DNA of 56,728 nucleotides from Syntrophomonadaceae bacterium (GCA_007121075.1 SKMK01000005.1:1-56728), one strand, 5' to 3'; positions 43,315 to 52,888 are shown, numbered from the stretch's first letter. Notes: a model not told the origin generated them from the letters alone. Program-made: numbers and translations.

Positions 43315-44145
43315 TTAACTGTCCTCCGTTCGAACTTGTTCAATAATCCTCTCGTATTGTTCCGTATACTCCGGCTTCACCTTGTTTGCAAATTCTCCTA
43401 CAGTGAATTTATCTTCAAGCTCTTCCGGGGTCATCTTCTTCGCTTTTTCAAGTTGCACTGCTCTATCTTTCTGTTTGATGAGCATTTCCTTTCCACTGCC
43501 TTTTTTGTTCAACCTGCCATACAGGGTTGGGCAGTCACACATAGCTTCTACTAAAGCAAACCCTTTATGTGTAAGGGCTTTTTGGAAATATTTTGTTAAA
43601 ATCCGTGGCTTATATGTATGCGACCTTGCCACATAAGTTGCTCCCGAGGTCAAAGCCAAATCACAAATATCAAAAGGTGGCTCTATGTGGCCGAAAGGCG
43701 ATGTCCGAGTCATCGATTTTTTAGGAGTTGTTGGTGAATACTGCCCCCCGGTCATTCCATAATTATTATTGTTCAATACTACTGCAGTCACACCAATATT
43801 TCGCCTGGCTGCATGAATCAAGTGATTGCCCCCGATAGAAGCACAATCACCATCTCCCATAATGCAAATCACATTTAACTCTGGATTATACAACTTAATA
43901 CCTGTGGCATAAGCTAAAACTCGACCATGAACCGGTTGAAAAGCACAAAACTTTAGATACCCTGAAGCCCTGCCTGAACAACCAATCCCTGATATTACCA
44001 CAGTTTTTTCCTGTTCCAACTCTACATTATCTATAGCCCTGATTAAAGAATTAATAACTATACCATTTCCACATCCTGGACACCATATATGAGGTAGTTT
44101 ATCCGTCCTTAAATATTTTTCTATAAAACCATTATTAACTGACAC
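43315..44145 (-). CDS. korB: 2-oxoacid:ferredoxin oxidoreductase, beta subunit (TPP-binding)
   Basis: 276 residues, GTG start behind AAGGAGGTGACAGCCG and overlapping the alpha stop by 11 bp. The TPP site is CIMGDGDCASIGGNHLIHAARRN with NNNNYGMTGGQ, and WCPGCGNG, GIGCSGRASGY and EAMCDCPTLYGR carry the cysteines for the [4Fe-4S] cluster. It decarboxylates the 2-oxoacid and sends electrons to ferredoxin. The enzyme class (2-oxoglutarate, pyruvate or branched oxoacids) cannot be fixed from sequence alone; the arrangement resembles KorB/VorB types. Confidence 0.93.
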   Translation of the reverse strand: MSVNNGFIEKYLRTDKLPHIWCPGCGNGIVINSLIRAIDNVELEQEKTVVISGIGCSGRASGYLKFCAFQPVHGRVLAYATGIKLYNPELNVICIMGDGDCASIGGNHLIHAARRNIGVTAVVLNNNNYGMTGGQYSPTTPKKSMTRTSPFGHIEPPFDICDLALTSGATYVARSHTYKPRILTKYFQKALTHKGFALVEAMCDCPTLYGRLNKKGSGKEMLIKQKDRAVQLEKAKKMTPEELEDKFTVGEFANKVKPEYTEQYERIIEQVRTEDS

Positions 44146-45286
44146 CGGCTGTCACCTCCTTAATAACAGCCAGTATTTTATCTGGTTTTATCAATTTACC
44201 ATTATATTGCCCCAGGAAGGCCATTTCCGCTTTTCCTTCAACAATTTCCTTCACTGTCCAATATAATTGCCCATGATTCATCTCGCAGACCAGTACTGTT
44301 TTTGCTCTTTCCCTAACTCTCTTGATTGCATCTTCAGGAAACGGCCATATAGTTATTGGCTTTATTACTCCCACTTTTATTCCGTCACTGCGGGCAGCAT
44401 CTGCTGCTGCAAAAGCTGCCCTTGCTACAGACCCGTAAGCTACCACAACAATTTCTGCATCTTCAATAAGATATTCTTCTACTTGTACAATATCCTCCAG
44501 GTTATCATTTATTTTGTCATATAGCCTATCAATTTGGATGGTCAGTTTGTCTGGATCTGAAGTTGCCGGGAACCCTGTTTCGTCATGAACAATGCCGGTT
44601 GTATACCAAATATAGCCGTTTCCATATGAGGCAAAGGGACATATTCCGCTTCCATCATCCTCGTAGGGCTGAAACTGTGCCGGATCAATTGTTGCTCTCT
44701 TCCGGTCTATGATCTCTAATGTATCGGGATCAGGTATTTCTACTTTTTCGCTCATTTGAGACAAAGTGGCATCAGATAAGAGGATTACCGGGGTTCTATA
44801 CTTTTCAGCCAAATTGAAAGCGCGAACAGTAAGTTCGAAAGCTTCTTTAACGGTTGACAGTGCCAGAGTTATGCTGGGGTGATCCCCGTGAGTACCCCAG
44901 CGTGCCTGCATCACATCAGCCTGCGCAGGCACTGTAGCCACTCCCTGGCTGGGACCAAATCGCATTACATCAACGACTACACAGGGTACCTCCGCCATTA
45001 TTGCAAAACCAAGGTTTTCCTGCATTAATGAAAATCCAGGCCCGCTGGTAGAGGTCATCGATTTTCCCCCGGCCATAGATGCTCCGATAATTGCTGCCAT
45101 ACTGCCTATTTCATCCTCCATTTGGATAAATTTCCCTCCATATTTGGGCAGCTTTTCTGCACAATAATGGGAAATTTCACTTGCAGGTGTTATAGGATAG
45201 CCGGCAAAAAACCGCATACCCGCTACAATAGCTCCTTCGGCTATAGCATCATTACCCGTGAGAACCGCAACTCTACCTTTAACCAC
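44135..45286 (-). CDS. korA: 2-oxoacid:ferredoxin oxidoreductase, alpha subunit
   Basis: About 383 residues; GTG 45286 follows GTGGAGGGAAGCATT and is preferred to GTG 45301. GNDAIAEGAIVAGMRFFAGYPITPASEI, the EDEIGSMAAIIGASMAGGKSMTSTSGPGFSLM region and VVVDVMRFGPSQGVATVPAQADV are alpha-subunit signatures. No separate 2x[4Fe-4S] delta (ferredoxin) subunit gene is present; many Kor enzymes need one, so electrons may go to a free ferredoxin. It is the first gene of the kor-OYE-CoA-transferase-lyase-PrpD-frd run and has the shared LysR box upstream. Confidence 0.93.
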   Translation of the reverse strand: MVKGRVAVLTGNDAIAEGAIVAGMRFFAGYPITPASEISHYCAEKLPKYGGKFIQMEDEIGSMAAIIGASMAGGKSMTSTSGPGFSLMQENLGFAIMAEVPCVVVDVMRFGPSQGVATVPAQADVMQARWGTHGDHPSITLALSTVKEAFELTVRAFNLAEKYRTPVILLSDATLSQMSEKVEIPDPDTLEIIDRKRATIDPAQFQPYEDDGSGICPFASYGNGYIWYTTGIVHDETGFPATSDPDKLTIQIDRLYDKINDNLEDIVQVEEYLIEDAEIVVVAYGSVARAAFAAADAARSDGIKVGVIKPITIWPFPEDAIKRVRERAKTVLVCEMNHGQLYWTVKEIVEGKAEMAFLGQYNGKLIKPDKILAVIKEVTAGVS

Positions 45287-45389
45287 AATGCTTCCCTCCA
45301 CATTAATACATCAAACAATAAAACCCCTGTAAACCATAAAAGTCTAAACAAATAAACTATGTGGCTACAAAGTGTTTTCTTAGTTTAAT

Positions 45390-45416
45390 CTTATATCAGC
45401 ATCATAATATTGTAAA
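45390..45416 (-). promoter_or_regulatory. Candidate korA promoter, extended -10
   Basis: Minus strand TTTACA (45416-45411), a short 15-bp spacer and TGATATAAG (-10 TATAAG at 45395-45390 with a TG extension). It is directly downstream of the shared box, a normal place for LysR-type activation of a weak promoter. Confidence 0.45.
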
Positions 45417-45461
45417 ATGAATTATTTGCATATCAATAATGTCATAGATGGATATATAAAT
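45417..45461. promoter_or_regulatory. Shared box 2 (candidate LysR operator, korA promoter)
   Basis: ATGAATTATTTGCATATCAATAATG, then TCATAGATGGATATATAAAT, closely matches the box in the lysR promoter (32386-32424). The TTGCATATCA core also recurs at 32294. It ends exactly at the -35 of the candidate korA promoter. Confidence 0.65.
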
Positions 45462-45548
45462 TGTTTTCATTCTCCCTGAAGCCATGGATTGTAAAAACTA
45501 ACCACATAGATCCAACCGGTACTTATCTTGACTCAATAATTCGATACA

Positions 45549-45576
45549 AAAGCTTTCCTTTTATCAGGAAAGCTTT
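45549..45576 (-). terminator. Hairpin terminator after pxpA
   Basis: AAAGCTTTCC - 8-nt loop - GGAAAGCTTT is a perfect 10-bp stem 64 bp after the pxpA stop. On the minus strand it is followed by TGTATC, so the T-run is within and after the stem (GCTTTTG). It probably separates the dct-hyu-pxp transcript from the korA transcript. Confidence 0.6.
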
Positions 45577-45639
45577 CATTTGCTATCAGTTAGACTGGTT
45601 GCTGGGTTTATTGAGTATCCAGCAGGCAAATTGAGCTAT

Positions 45640-46422
45640 TTACTGCAATGGATTCTTTATTGCAATACCTTCCTTCTCAAAAGCTTCTCTCGCCTTGTGT
45701 GTTAATTCTACAGCTGTTGGGGTATCACCATGAAAACAGATTGTATCGGCGTTGATATCTTTTATTTCCTGTCTGTCTATGGTCACAATTACTTTTTCTT
45801 TAACCATCTTTAAAACTCGTTCAATCACTTCATCTGGAGAGGTGATCAAAGAACCGGGTTGTTTTCTTGATACAAGACTGCAATCTGCATTATAGGCCCT
45901 ATCGGCAAAAACTTCTTCCAGGACATTCAAACCCATGTCCTTTAATTTATCAACCATAGCAGACTTGGCGAACGCCATTACAGCTAAATTCTTATCATAT
46001 TCCAGTACTGCCTGCCCCAGTGCTTCTACCACCTCATAATCGCCTTTAATAGCCCGGTTGTTGGCGTCATTACCCAGTGCGCCGTGACATTTAACATGGA
46101 CAAGTTTGCCGCCCCTCGCTCTAGTAATTGCATCCAGAGCTCCAATTTGATAGAGAATCATGTTCTTTAATTCATAAAAAGACATATCAAGCGATCTTCG
46201 TCCAAAGCCCTGAAGGTCTGGGTAACCTGGATGAGCGCCAACTGCGACATAATTCTCAATGGCCATCTTTACAGTTTTATCCATCACCATATAATCTCCG
46301 GCATGAAATCCACAGGCAATGTTTGCAGAAGATACATTTTTTAATATGTCTTCATCAAACCCAAGCACATAATGGCCAAAACTTTCCCCCATATCACAGT
46401 TCATATCAATACTCAGGGTCAT
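45640..46422 (-). CDS. pxpA: 5-oxoprolinase subunit A (LamB/YcsF family)
   Basis: About 260 residues. The start is ATG 46422 (GGAGG 10 nt upstream); a TTG six bases before is also possible. Signature DMNCDMGESFGHY at the start, NIACGFHAGD (metal/substrate), VAVGAHPGYPDLQGFGRR, VKCHGAL and CFHGDTPTAV. PxpA is the hydrolytic partner of PxpBC in the ATP-dependent opening of 5-oxoproline (pyroglutamate) to glutamate. It overlaps the end of pxpC. Confidence 0.95.
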   Translation of the reverse strand: MTLSIDMNCDMGESFGHYVLGFDEDILKNVSSANIACGFHAGDYMVMDKTVKMAIENYVAVGAHPGYPDLQGFGRRSLDMSFYELKNMILYQIGALDAITRARGGKLVHVKCHGALGNDANNRAIKGDYEVVEALGQAVLEYDKNLAVMAFAKSAMVDKLKDMGLNVLEEVFADRAYNADCSLVSRKQPGSLITSPDEVIERVLKMVKEKVIVTIDRQEIKDINADTICFHGDTPTAVELTHKAREAFEKEGIAIKNPLQ

Positions 46423-47462
46423 CGACAATCAACCTCCTCAACTTTAACAATATAACTTTCATCATCAACCTGGACTCTAAACGAAAAACACCTTCTTACT
46501 GAATCCAGTTCTGTCTTGTTAATAATTTTTTCCTGATCAATAAATAAATCCCTGGTTTGGCTTATATCAACTGACTCAAATGAAATTTTGTCGCCCATCC
46601 CTCTTTGAGCTAATTTGCTAATATCAGGGCTTATGACATTGGCAATCTTTGCATACCCGCCCGATGTTTGCCTGTCTTTCATTAAAATTATCGGGACCCC
46701 CGCGCCGGGAACTTGAACAGCCCCCAGCGAAGTAAAATTAGTAATAATATTAGGCCCCTTAGAGCTATGTTCGATCTTGGGGCCGGCCAGCTGATATCCC
46801 TGTCGATCTAATTTTTCACTTATTTCATATTCACTTTCCAGCAATGTTTTATAACCTTCCTCAGTAAAATTAGCCCTGTCCGGACCAAGGGTCACCCTAG
46901 TTGTTAGGGGTTGATCTTGCCAGCGATAATTATTATAGACCAGCTCTTCTGGAAATCTTTTATCGATATAATCTGAAGCCAAATCAACCCCTGGTATAGA
47001 AAGTATGTCTCCCGACTGGAGCTTTCTTCCCATATAACCGCCAAAAGCTGATTTTAGATCGGTAGATTTGCTGTTTAATATTCGCGGCACATCAAATCCG
47101 CCTCTAACGCAAATATAGACACGAGCGCCATATTTTCTATTTCGAAAACTGATGATGCTGTCTTTTTTTACGAGGAAAGACTGCCACATTGGTATAGTGT
47201 TACCGTTTATTTCCGGGCAAAAATCTGCACCGGTGACAGCAATAACAGCATCACAGAGAAATAAAAACTCTTCCCCTAAAAAAGTAAGTTCAAGGCCGGC
47301 TTCATTTTCCGGATTGCCAACCAGCCGGTTGCCTATTCGTAAAGCAAAATCATCCATCGCTCCAGACTGGGTATAACCAAGTCGTTGATACCCAAACCGC
47401 CCCGTATCTTGAATAGTTGTTAAAATGCCGGGCTGTAACACCTTTAAAAAAGGCACGCTCAT
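46419..47462 (-). CDS. pxpC: 5-oxoprolinase subunit C (biotin-dependent carboxyltransferase-like, KipA)
   Basis: 347 residues. VLQPGILTTIQDTGRFGYQRLGYTQSGAMDDFALRIGNRLVGN, ITGADFCPEING, YICVRGGFDVP and VPGAGVPIILMKDRQTSGGYAKIANV are family signatures (carboxyltransferase domain C/D). It works with PxpB in the phosphorylation step of 5-oxoproline. ATG start after GGGGAACAGTAATC; the end overlaps pxpA. Confidence 0.94.
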   Translation of the reverse strand: MSVPFLKVLQPGILTTIQDTGRFGYQRLGYTQSGAMDDFALRIGNRLVGNPENEAGLELTFLGEEFLFLCDAVIAVTGADFCPEINGNTIPMWQSFLVKKDSIISFRNRKYGARVYICVRGGFDVPRILNSKSTDLKSAFGGYMGRKLQSGDILSIPGVDLASDYIDKRFPEELVYNNYRWQDQPLTTRVTLGPDRANFTEEGYKTLLESEYEISEKLDRQGYQLAGPKIEHSSKGPNIITNFTSLGAVQVPGAGVPIILMKDRQTSGGYAKIANVISPDISKLAQRGMGDKISFESVDISQTRDLFIDQEKIINKTELDSVRRCFSFRVQVDDESYIVKVEEVDCR

Positions 47463-47464
47463 GA

Positions 47465-48169
47465 TTACTGTTCCCCTTTTTCCGTATCTTTTTCCGTATA
47501 TAGTTCGTATTCTTCCGGTGTTATAGGCTTAAACTTAATATAGTACCCGGGCTTAATCAAGGTGGGATCTTCTTTTTCAACGTCGGCAAAGACCAGGGGG
47601 GTCATTCCAATATACCACCAGCCACTTGGCCCTGTAATCGTCAACACATTTGTTTGTTTACCTCCTATTCCTACTGAGCCCGAAGGGACCCTGGGATTCG
47701 GAATTTCGCGGCGTGGTGTATGCAATCTCTCATCCAGCCCCCCCATGTAAGGAAAACCGGGCGCAAAACCCACCATATAAATACGATATTCCGGAGTGCT
47801 GTGGATTTCTACAACTTCTTCAGGAGTTAAATCATGCAGCTTGGCAAGATACTCGAGATCCGGGCCATATTCGCCTCCATACACGACCGGCACCTCGACA
47901 ACTTTTCTCTCACTTTCTTCTTCATGATCTAAATTGTTAATTAATCGATCGCAGATCTCAATTAAGTACCCGGCAGTCTGCTCCAGGGGGTTGTAAGAAA
48001 TACAAAGATCGCGGTAGGTTGGAACAACCTCTACCACACCTTTAATTTGTTCTTTTTCAAGCATTTTCAACAATGCATAAACTTTTTTATTTATCGCTTC
48101 ATCTATATCTTCGCCGCAAGAAACAATCAGGGCACAATCACTGGCACGAATATATTGCACTTCTTCCAT
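47465..48169 (-). CDS. pxpB: 5-oxoprolinase subunit B (KipI family)
   Basis: About 234 residues from ATG 48169, which has TGGAGG 9 nt upstream and gives the usual N-terminus (MEEVQYIRASDCALIVSCGEDI); the frame extends to 48214 without a ribosome site. GFAPGFPYMGGLDERLHTPRR and PSGSVGIGGKQTNVLTITGPSGWWYIG are conserved in PxpB. Partner of PxpC. It follows an SDR gene and belongs to the run started by the TRAP genes. Confidence 0.94.
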   Translation of the reverse strand: MEEVQYIRASDCALIVSCGEDIDEAINKKVYALLKMLEKEQIKGVVEVVPTYRDLCISYNPLEQTAGYLIEICDRLINNLDHEEESERKVVEVPVVYGGEYGPDLEYLAKLHDLTPEEVVEIHSTPEYRIYMVGFAPGFPYMGGLDERLHTPRREIPNPRVPSGSVGIGGKQTNVLTITGPSGWWYIGMTPLVFADVEKEDPTLIKPGYYIKFKPITPEEYELYTEKDTEKGEQ

Positions 48170-48261
48170 TCCCGAATATCCTCCAAGGGTAGTAATTGAG
48201 TAGCAGCATTTCATCGGTATAAATGAAGGCTTATCTATATCTCTTTACTAGAATGTATTTA

Positions 48262-49023
48262 CTACTCGATTGTCCATCCACCATCAACCAATATAGTGGT
48301 ACCCGTCACCAAATTAGCAGAATCAGAAACAAGGTATAAAACTGCTCCAGTATAGTCTTCCGGTTCTCCGGCCCTGCCCAGCGGAATACGATCAACCACT
48401 TTTTGGTAGGCTTCTGGATTATTAAAAACTGCCTCTGTCATTGGAGTCCTGGTAAAGGTTGGTGCTATACAGTTAACCTGGATGTTATAAGGCGCCAGCT
48501 CAAGGGCAAAAACCTTTGACATGTGATCAAGGCCGCTTTTACTGGCGCAGTATACCGCTCTTCCCTCAAAAACCACAAATGCAAGTTGGGAAGTAATATT
48601 AATTATTTTTCCTGCTTTCCTGGGAACCATTTTCTTCGCTACAGCCTGACAGCAGAAAAAAGCCCCCTTTAAATTAATATCAATCGTTTTATCCCATATC
48701 TCTTCAGTAACCTCCAGGGCCGATGTCGGAATATTTATACCTGCAGCATTGACCATAACATCTATACTACCCTTCCAGGCGTCTACTTCGTCTACCATTT
48801 TAGAAACCTGGTTTACATTACTTATATCACAAGCAATACCAAAAAAGGAGGCGCTATGCGCTTCTATTTTCTGCTTAACATGACTTAATCTCTCTTCTGA
48901 TCGGGCTGCAACAGCTACATTAGCCCCTGATTGAGCCAGTTTAACACTTATTGCCTCACCTATACCACGACTGCCTCCTATAACCAGAGCCGTTTTCCCA
49001 ACGAGATCTACTTGTAAGTTCAT
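48262..49023 (-). CDS. SDR-family oxidoreductase
   Basis: About 253 residues from ATG 49023 (CGAGGTGATGTAACT upstream). Rossmann motif ALVIGGSRGIGEAIS, NAAGINIP, catalytic serine region INITSQLA, and YxxxK in YCASKSGLDHM; the C-terminal CIAPTFTRTPMTEAVF completes the fold. It probably oxidises or reduces a hydroxyl/keto group of the catabolic substrate with NAD(P). It lies between hyuB and pxpB. Confidence 0.92.
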   Translation of the reverse strand: MNLQVDLVGKTALVIGGSRGIGEAISVKLAQSGANVAVAARSEERLSHVKQKIEAHSASFFGIACDISNVNQVSKMVDEVDAWKGSIDVMVNAAGINIPTSALEVTEEIWDKTIDINLKGAFFCCQAVAKKMVPRKAGKIINITSQLAFVVFEGRAVYCASKSGLDHMSKVFALELAPYNIQVNCIAPTFTRTPMTEAVFNNPEAYQKVVDRIPLGRAGEPEDYTGAVLYLVSDSANLVTGTTILVDGGWTIE

Positions 49024-49101
49024 AGTTACATCACCTCGATAAAATATGCGCCTCCATTTTTTGTTAATCCTCAATTCCAATAAAGATGGTTACCTGCATT
49101 A

Positions 49102-50796
49102 TTATTTTCGTAGAGACTCGGTTTCTTCCAGGTTAATCTCAAGAGTTTCAGGGTTTATTACCACCCCGTAATCTTCACGGGCCTTTTCAATAGAAACCAT
49201 TTCGCTGATTACATCTTCAAGAACCTTTTCAGGATCGCGTTCAAAGGGGTTCCCATAACCTCCTCCACCTGGAAGTCTGATGATTATGCCCTTATCTGGA
49301 TCAACTTCCAACCTTCGCTTTGGATGCAGTCTTTCTCCACTGTGAAGCAGGGCTTCACCGGGATTACCGTCTATTCCCCCGGCTCTGCCCTGGGGAGGAT
49401 TACTGGTTCTGTCATACATAGGAGCCAATAGATAAGGCTTGTTGCTGTTTACATAGATTTCCATAACATGGCCAAAGCCACCCCGGTAACAACCGGCTCC
49501 TGCAGAATCCGGCCATAGGTCTTTTTGTTTTATAAACAAAGGATACACGCTTTCAAGCACTTCAGCAGAAACACCGCGAACATTGCTGGGAAAAGGCGTG
49601 GCAGAAAGGCCGTCTTTACCAGGCAGAGCCCCTGTTCCTCCTACTGAAAAAATAACCGCCGAAAATTGTTCATCCTGCTCGGTTATACCACTGAGCTGAG
49701 TAATCCAGAGGCTGTCATAACCGTCAGCCATTCCCTTCTCGGGTAAGGCCTCAGAAATAGCTCCAATCACCACCCCGGATAAAAAGTGGCCCAGGTTATG
49801 GCGTGCCCCTACCGGTGCCGGGCGTTTCGGATTTAAGATCGAACCTTCCGGAGCAGTAGTTGTTACAGGACGGAAACTCCCCTCATTATTTGGGACATCG
49901 GGACTGATCAAACATTTCAAGCCAAAAGTAGTATAGGCCTGGGTATAATTTAAAACCACGTTAATCCCCCGATCGCTCTGAGGAGAAGTTCCTTCATAAT
50001 CAACCGTTATTTCATCACCTGAAACAGTGACCCTGGCCTTGATAACTATAGGTTCATCAAAACCATCCGTGGTAACGCTGTGGGTATATACGCCGTCGGG
50101 GATAACCCGGATGCTATCTCTCATCGCTTTTTCCGTGCGTTCAATGATTTCATTAGCCAATGGTTCGATGGATTCCAAACCAAACTCATCCATCATCTCA
50201 ATCAAGCGTGCTCCCCCTACATTGTTACAGACAAACTGAGCGTACAAGTCACCTAAAACCGGTTTGGGAGCCCTGACATTGCCTGCAATAATATTAAACA
50301 GCTCTTCATTGCGTTCTCCGGCCTTGTATATTTTCATGATCGGGACATAGAGCCCCTCTTCATAAACTGAGCGGGCGTCCGTACTAAAGCCGATACCCCC
50401 GATATCCAATACGTGGGTTGTATTTGCCGAATAAGCAACCAGCTTATCATCCTTAAAGATTGGCGTCACAACTGTAAAATCATGAAGGTGTCCGGAAGTA
50501 TACCAGGGATCGTTTGTAATCAAAACATCGCCCGGTTCCAGTTCGTTTTCCGGAAATGCAGCCATAAAGTAATGTATGCATGTAGCCATGGAGTTTATAT
50601 GGCCCGGGGTTCCGGTAACAGCTTGAGCAATCATATTGCCAGAAGGATCAAAAATACCTGCCGATAAGTCACCGGACTCCCTTACTATGGTAGTAAAAGC
50701 GGTGTGCATCAAAGCCCGGGCCTGCTCTTCCACTATCGCCAGCAGCCTATTCCAAAGAATCTCCAGTTGTATCGCATCCAGCTTAACTTCACTCAT
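49102..50796 (-). CDS. hyuB: Hydantoinase/oxoprolinase subunit B (HyuB)
   Basis: 564 residues. N-terminal LDAIQLEILWNRLLAIVEEQARALMHTAFTTIVRESGDLSAGIFD is the family start, with PGHINSMATCIHYFM and NDPWYTSGHLHDFTVV; the end is RLPGGGGYGNPFERDPEKV. It forms an ATP-dependent hydantoinase/oxoprolinase with HyuA. ATG start after GTGAGGTGGAGCTAGT, 1 bp after the hyuA stop. The exact cyclic amide is unknown. Confidence 0.95.
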   Translation of the reverse strand: MSEVKLDAIQLEILWNRLLAIVEEQARALMHTAFTTIVRESGDLSAGIFDPSGNMIAQAVTGTPGHINSMATCIHYFMAAFPENELEPGDVLITNDPWYTSGHLHDFTVVTPIFKDDKLVAYSANTTHVLDIGGIGFSTDARSVYEEGLYVPIMKIYKAGERNEELFNIIAGNVRAPKPVLGDLYAQFVCNNVGGARLIEMMDEFGLESIEPLANEIIERTEKAMRDSIRVIPDGVYTHSVTTDGFDEPIVIKARVTVSGDEITVDYEGTSPQSDRGINVVLNYTQAYTTFGLKCLISPDVPNNEGSFRPVTTTAPEGSILNPKRPAPVGARHNLGHFLSGVVIGAISEALPEKGMADGYDSLWITQLSGITEQDEQFSAVIFSVGGTGALPGKDGLSATPFPSNVRGVSAEVLESVYPLFIKQKDLWPDSAGAGCYRGGFGHVMEIYVNSNKPYLLAPMYDRTSNPPQGRAGGIDGNPGEALLHSGERLHPKRRLEVDPDKGIIIRLPGGGGYGNPFERDPEKVLEDVISEMVSIEKAREDYGVVINPETLEINLEETESLRK

Positions 50797-50797
50797 A

Positions 50798-52888
50798 CTA
50801 GCTCCACCTCACGATCAGGTTATTTTGTTCATCGATTTTTATATCCTTTGCTTCTACCCCTACTACGACAGTAGACTCATGTTCTTCGAATACAGCAGGT
50901 CCTTGAGTTTGAAATCCTGCCCCTAACAGGTAACGGTCATATACCGGCGTTTTAATGAAACTGCCCTGACCATCAAAATAAACCTCTCTTTCACCCTTTA
51001 AGGCCTTTTTATAACTATCCTGATTAAGGCTTTCCAGGGGTATTTGAGGTCGAGGGCCGCTAACAGAAACCCGCCAGGTCAAAGCTTCCAGGGGCATATC
51101 GGGGCCCGCTTGATGGTATAGCTCCTCATAGGTTCTTTGGAAAGAAGCTTCGATTTCCTCGATTCTGTCCTCGTGAAGTTCACCTTCAGGCAAAATCACA
51201 TTAGCTTCATGCCCCTGGCCGATGTATCTCATATCACACGATCGGCTGACAGCAATTTCCTCATCCTGTAAACCTGCCGCTGTTAAAAGCTTCCTGCCTT
51301 CGTCAGCCATTTCTGCAAAAAAGCGGTTGACTTCATTCCAATCCAGGGCATCTAAATGCCCAAAATAGCTGCGCACATAATCAAAAGCCAGGGGAGCACA
51401 TAAAAGGCCAAGTGCAGAGGTGGTCCCGGCGCCGAGAGGTAACGCAACAACATCAACCCCCAGGTTCTTGGCGACATTGTAAGCATGGACCGGGCCGGCT
51501 CCACCAAAAGCAAACAGGGGAAATTGAGCTAAATCCTTACCATATTCAATGGCATGAATTCGAGCTGCGTTGGACATGTTCTCATTTACAACCTTATGGA
51601 TACCCCATGCAGCCTCAATTGGATCGAGCCCCAGGGGATCAGCAATTTTTTCCTTTATTGCCTTATAGGCAGCATCTTTATCCAGTTTCATTTTGCCACC
51701 CAGAAAGAAATGTGGGTCAAGATAACCCAAAACTAAATCCGCGTCAGTAACAGTTGGTTCAGTCCCACCGAGGCCGTAACTGACGGGGCCCGGGTTTGAA
51801 CCGGCACTCTGGGGACCGACTTTCAACAGTCCAAACTTATCAATATAAGCAATACTTCCTCCACCGGCCCCGATCTCGATCATCTCGATAACAGATGCTT
51901 TAATTGGAAGACCGCTTCCTTTTTTAAACCGGTAAACTCTGGCTACTTCAAATTCATTAACCTTCAGAGGGGTGTTATTTTCAATAATACACGACTTGGC
52001 GGTGGTGCCTCCCATATCAAAAGAAAGAACATTGGGGAAAGAGCTCTTCTCGCCGTACATGGAAGCGGCCAGGGCCCCGGCAGCTGGTCCGGATTCCAGG
52101 ATTCGAACCGGAAATTCACAGGCAGTTTCTACTGTGCAAATCCCCCCATTGGAAAGCATCATAAAAAAATTGCCTTCGAACCCTAGATCTTCTAGTCTTT
52201 GAATTACCTTTTGCAGGTATATTTCCACTGTGGCTTTGACAAATACGTTGGCAACTGTGGTCGATGTTCTTTCAAATTCACGAATCTCAGGTATGACTTC
52301 CGAAGAAATTGAAACATACATTTCGGGAGCAATTTCATTTATAATATTCAAAGCTTCCTTTTCATGAACACCATTCTTATAGCTGTTCATAAAACAAATG
52401 GCAAGCGCCTCGACACCCATTTCCTGAAACTTTCTAACTCGCTCTTCCAACTCTCCCCGAACCAGGGATTTTGACACGGTTCCATCCGCCAATACTCTTT
52501 CATCAACGGTAAAGCGTAAATGCCTGGGCACTAAAGGTTCAGGTTTTTCCAGGTACACATCGTGGGGATCAAAACGATACTGGTTGGCAATCTCTAACGC
52601 ATCCCTAAAACCTTCAGTCGTAATAAGCCCCGTTTTAGAACCCTTTCTTTCAATTAAAGCATTGGTTACCAGGGTGGTCCCATGAACTATTGTCGAGATC
52701 TGGTGAGGATCGATTTTTTCCTCTTCGATCAAGTTCTTGAGGCCTGTAATTACTCCTTCCGAAGGATCTTCGGAGGTTGTCAGGATTTTACCAATTCTAT
52801 TTTCACCTGTTTCTTCATTGAGTAGTACAAAGTCAGTAAATGTTCCTCCAATGTCGATTCCTAAACGGTAAATTCCATCATTTTTCAT
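50798..52888 (-). CDS. hyuA: Hydantoinase/oxoprolinase subunit A (HyuA)
   Basis: 696 residues. The actin-like ATP-binding start LGIDIGGTFTDFVLLNEETG, VHGTTLVTNALIERKGSKTGLITTEGF, LSFDMGGTTAKSCIIE and EIGAGGGSIAYID are typical. With HyuB it opens hydantoin- or oxoproline-type rings using ATP. ATG 52888 has a GGAGG farther than usual (about 14 nt). It follows dctM by 94 bp and is probably in the same transcript. Confidence 0.95.
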   Translation of the reverse strand: MKNDGIYRLGIDIGGTFTDFVLLNEETGENRIGKILTTSEDPSEGVITGLKNLIEEEKIDPHQISTIVHGTTLVTNALIERKGSKTGLITTEGFRDALEIANQYRFDPHDVYLEKPEPLVPRHLRFTVDERVLADGTVSKSLVRGELEERVRKFQEMGVEALAICFMNSYKNGVHEKEALNIINEIAPEMYVSISSEVIPEIREFERTSTTVANVFVKATVEIYLQKVIQRLEDLGFEGNFFMMLSNGGICTVETACEFPVRILESGPAAGALAASMYGEKSSFPNVLSFDMGGTTAKSCIIENNTPLKVNEFEVARVYRFKKGSGLPIKASVIEMIEIGAGGGSIAYIDKFGLLKVGPQSAGSNPGPVSYGLGGTEPTVTDADLVLGYLDPHFFLGGKMKLDKDAAYKAIKEKIADPLGLDPIEAAWGIHKVVNENMSNAARIHAIEYGKDLAQFPLFAFGGAGPVHAYNVAKNLGVDVVALPLGAGTTSALGLLCAPLAFDYVRSYFGHLDALDWNEVNRFFAEMADEGRKLLTAAGLQDEEIAVSRSCDMRYIGQGHEANVILPEGELHEDRIEEIEASFQRTYEELYHQAGPDMPLEALTWRVSVSGPRPQIPLESLNQDSYKKALKGEREVYFDGQGSFIKTPVYDRYLLGAGFQTQGPAVFEEHESTVVVGVEAKDIKIDEQNNLIVRWS

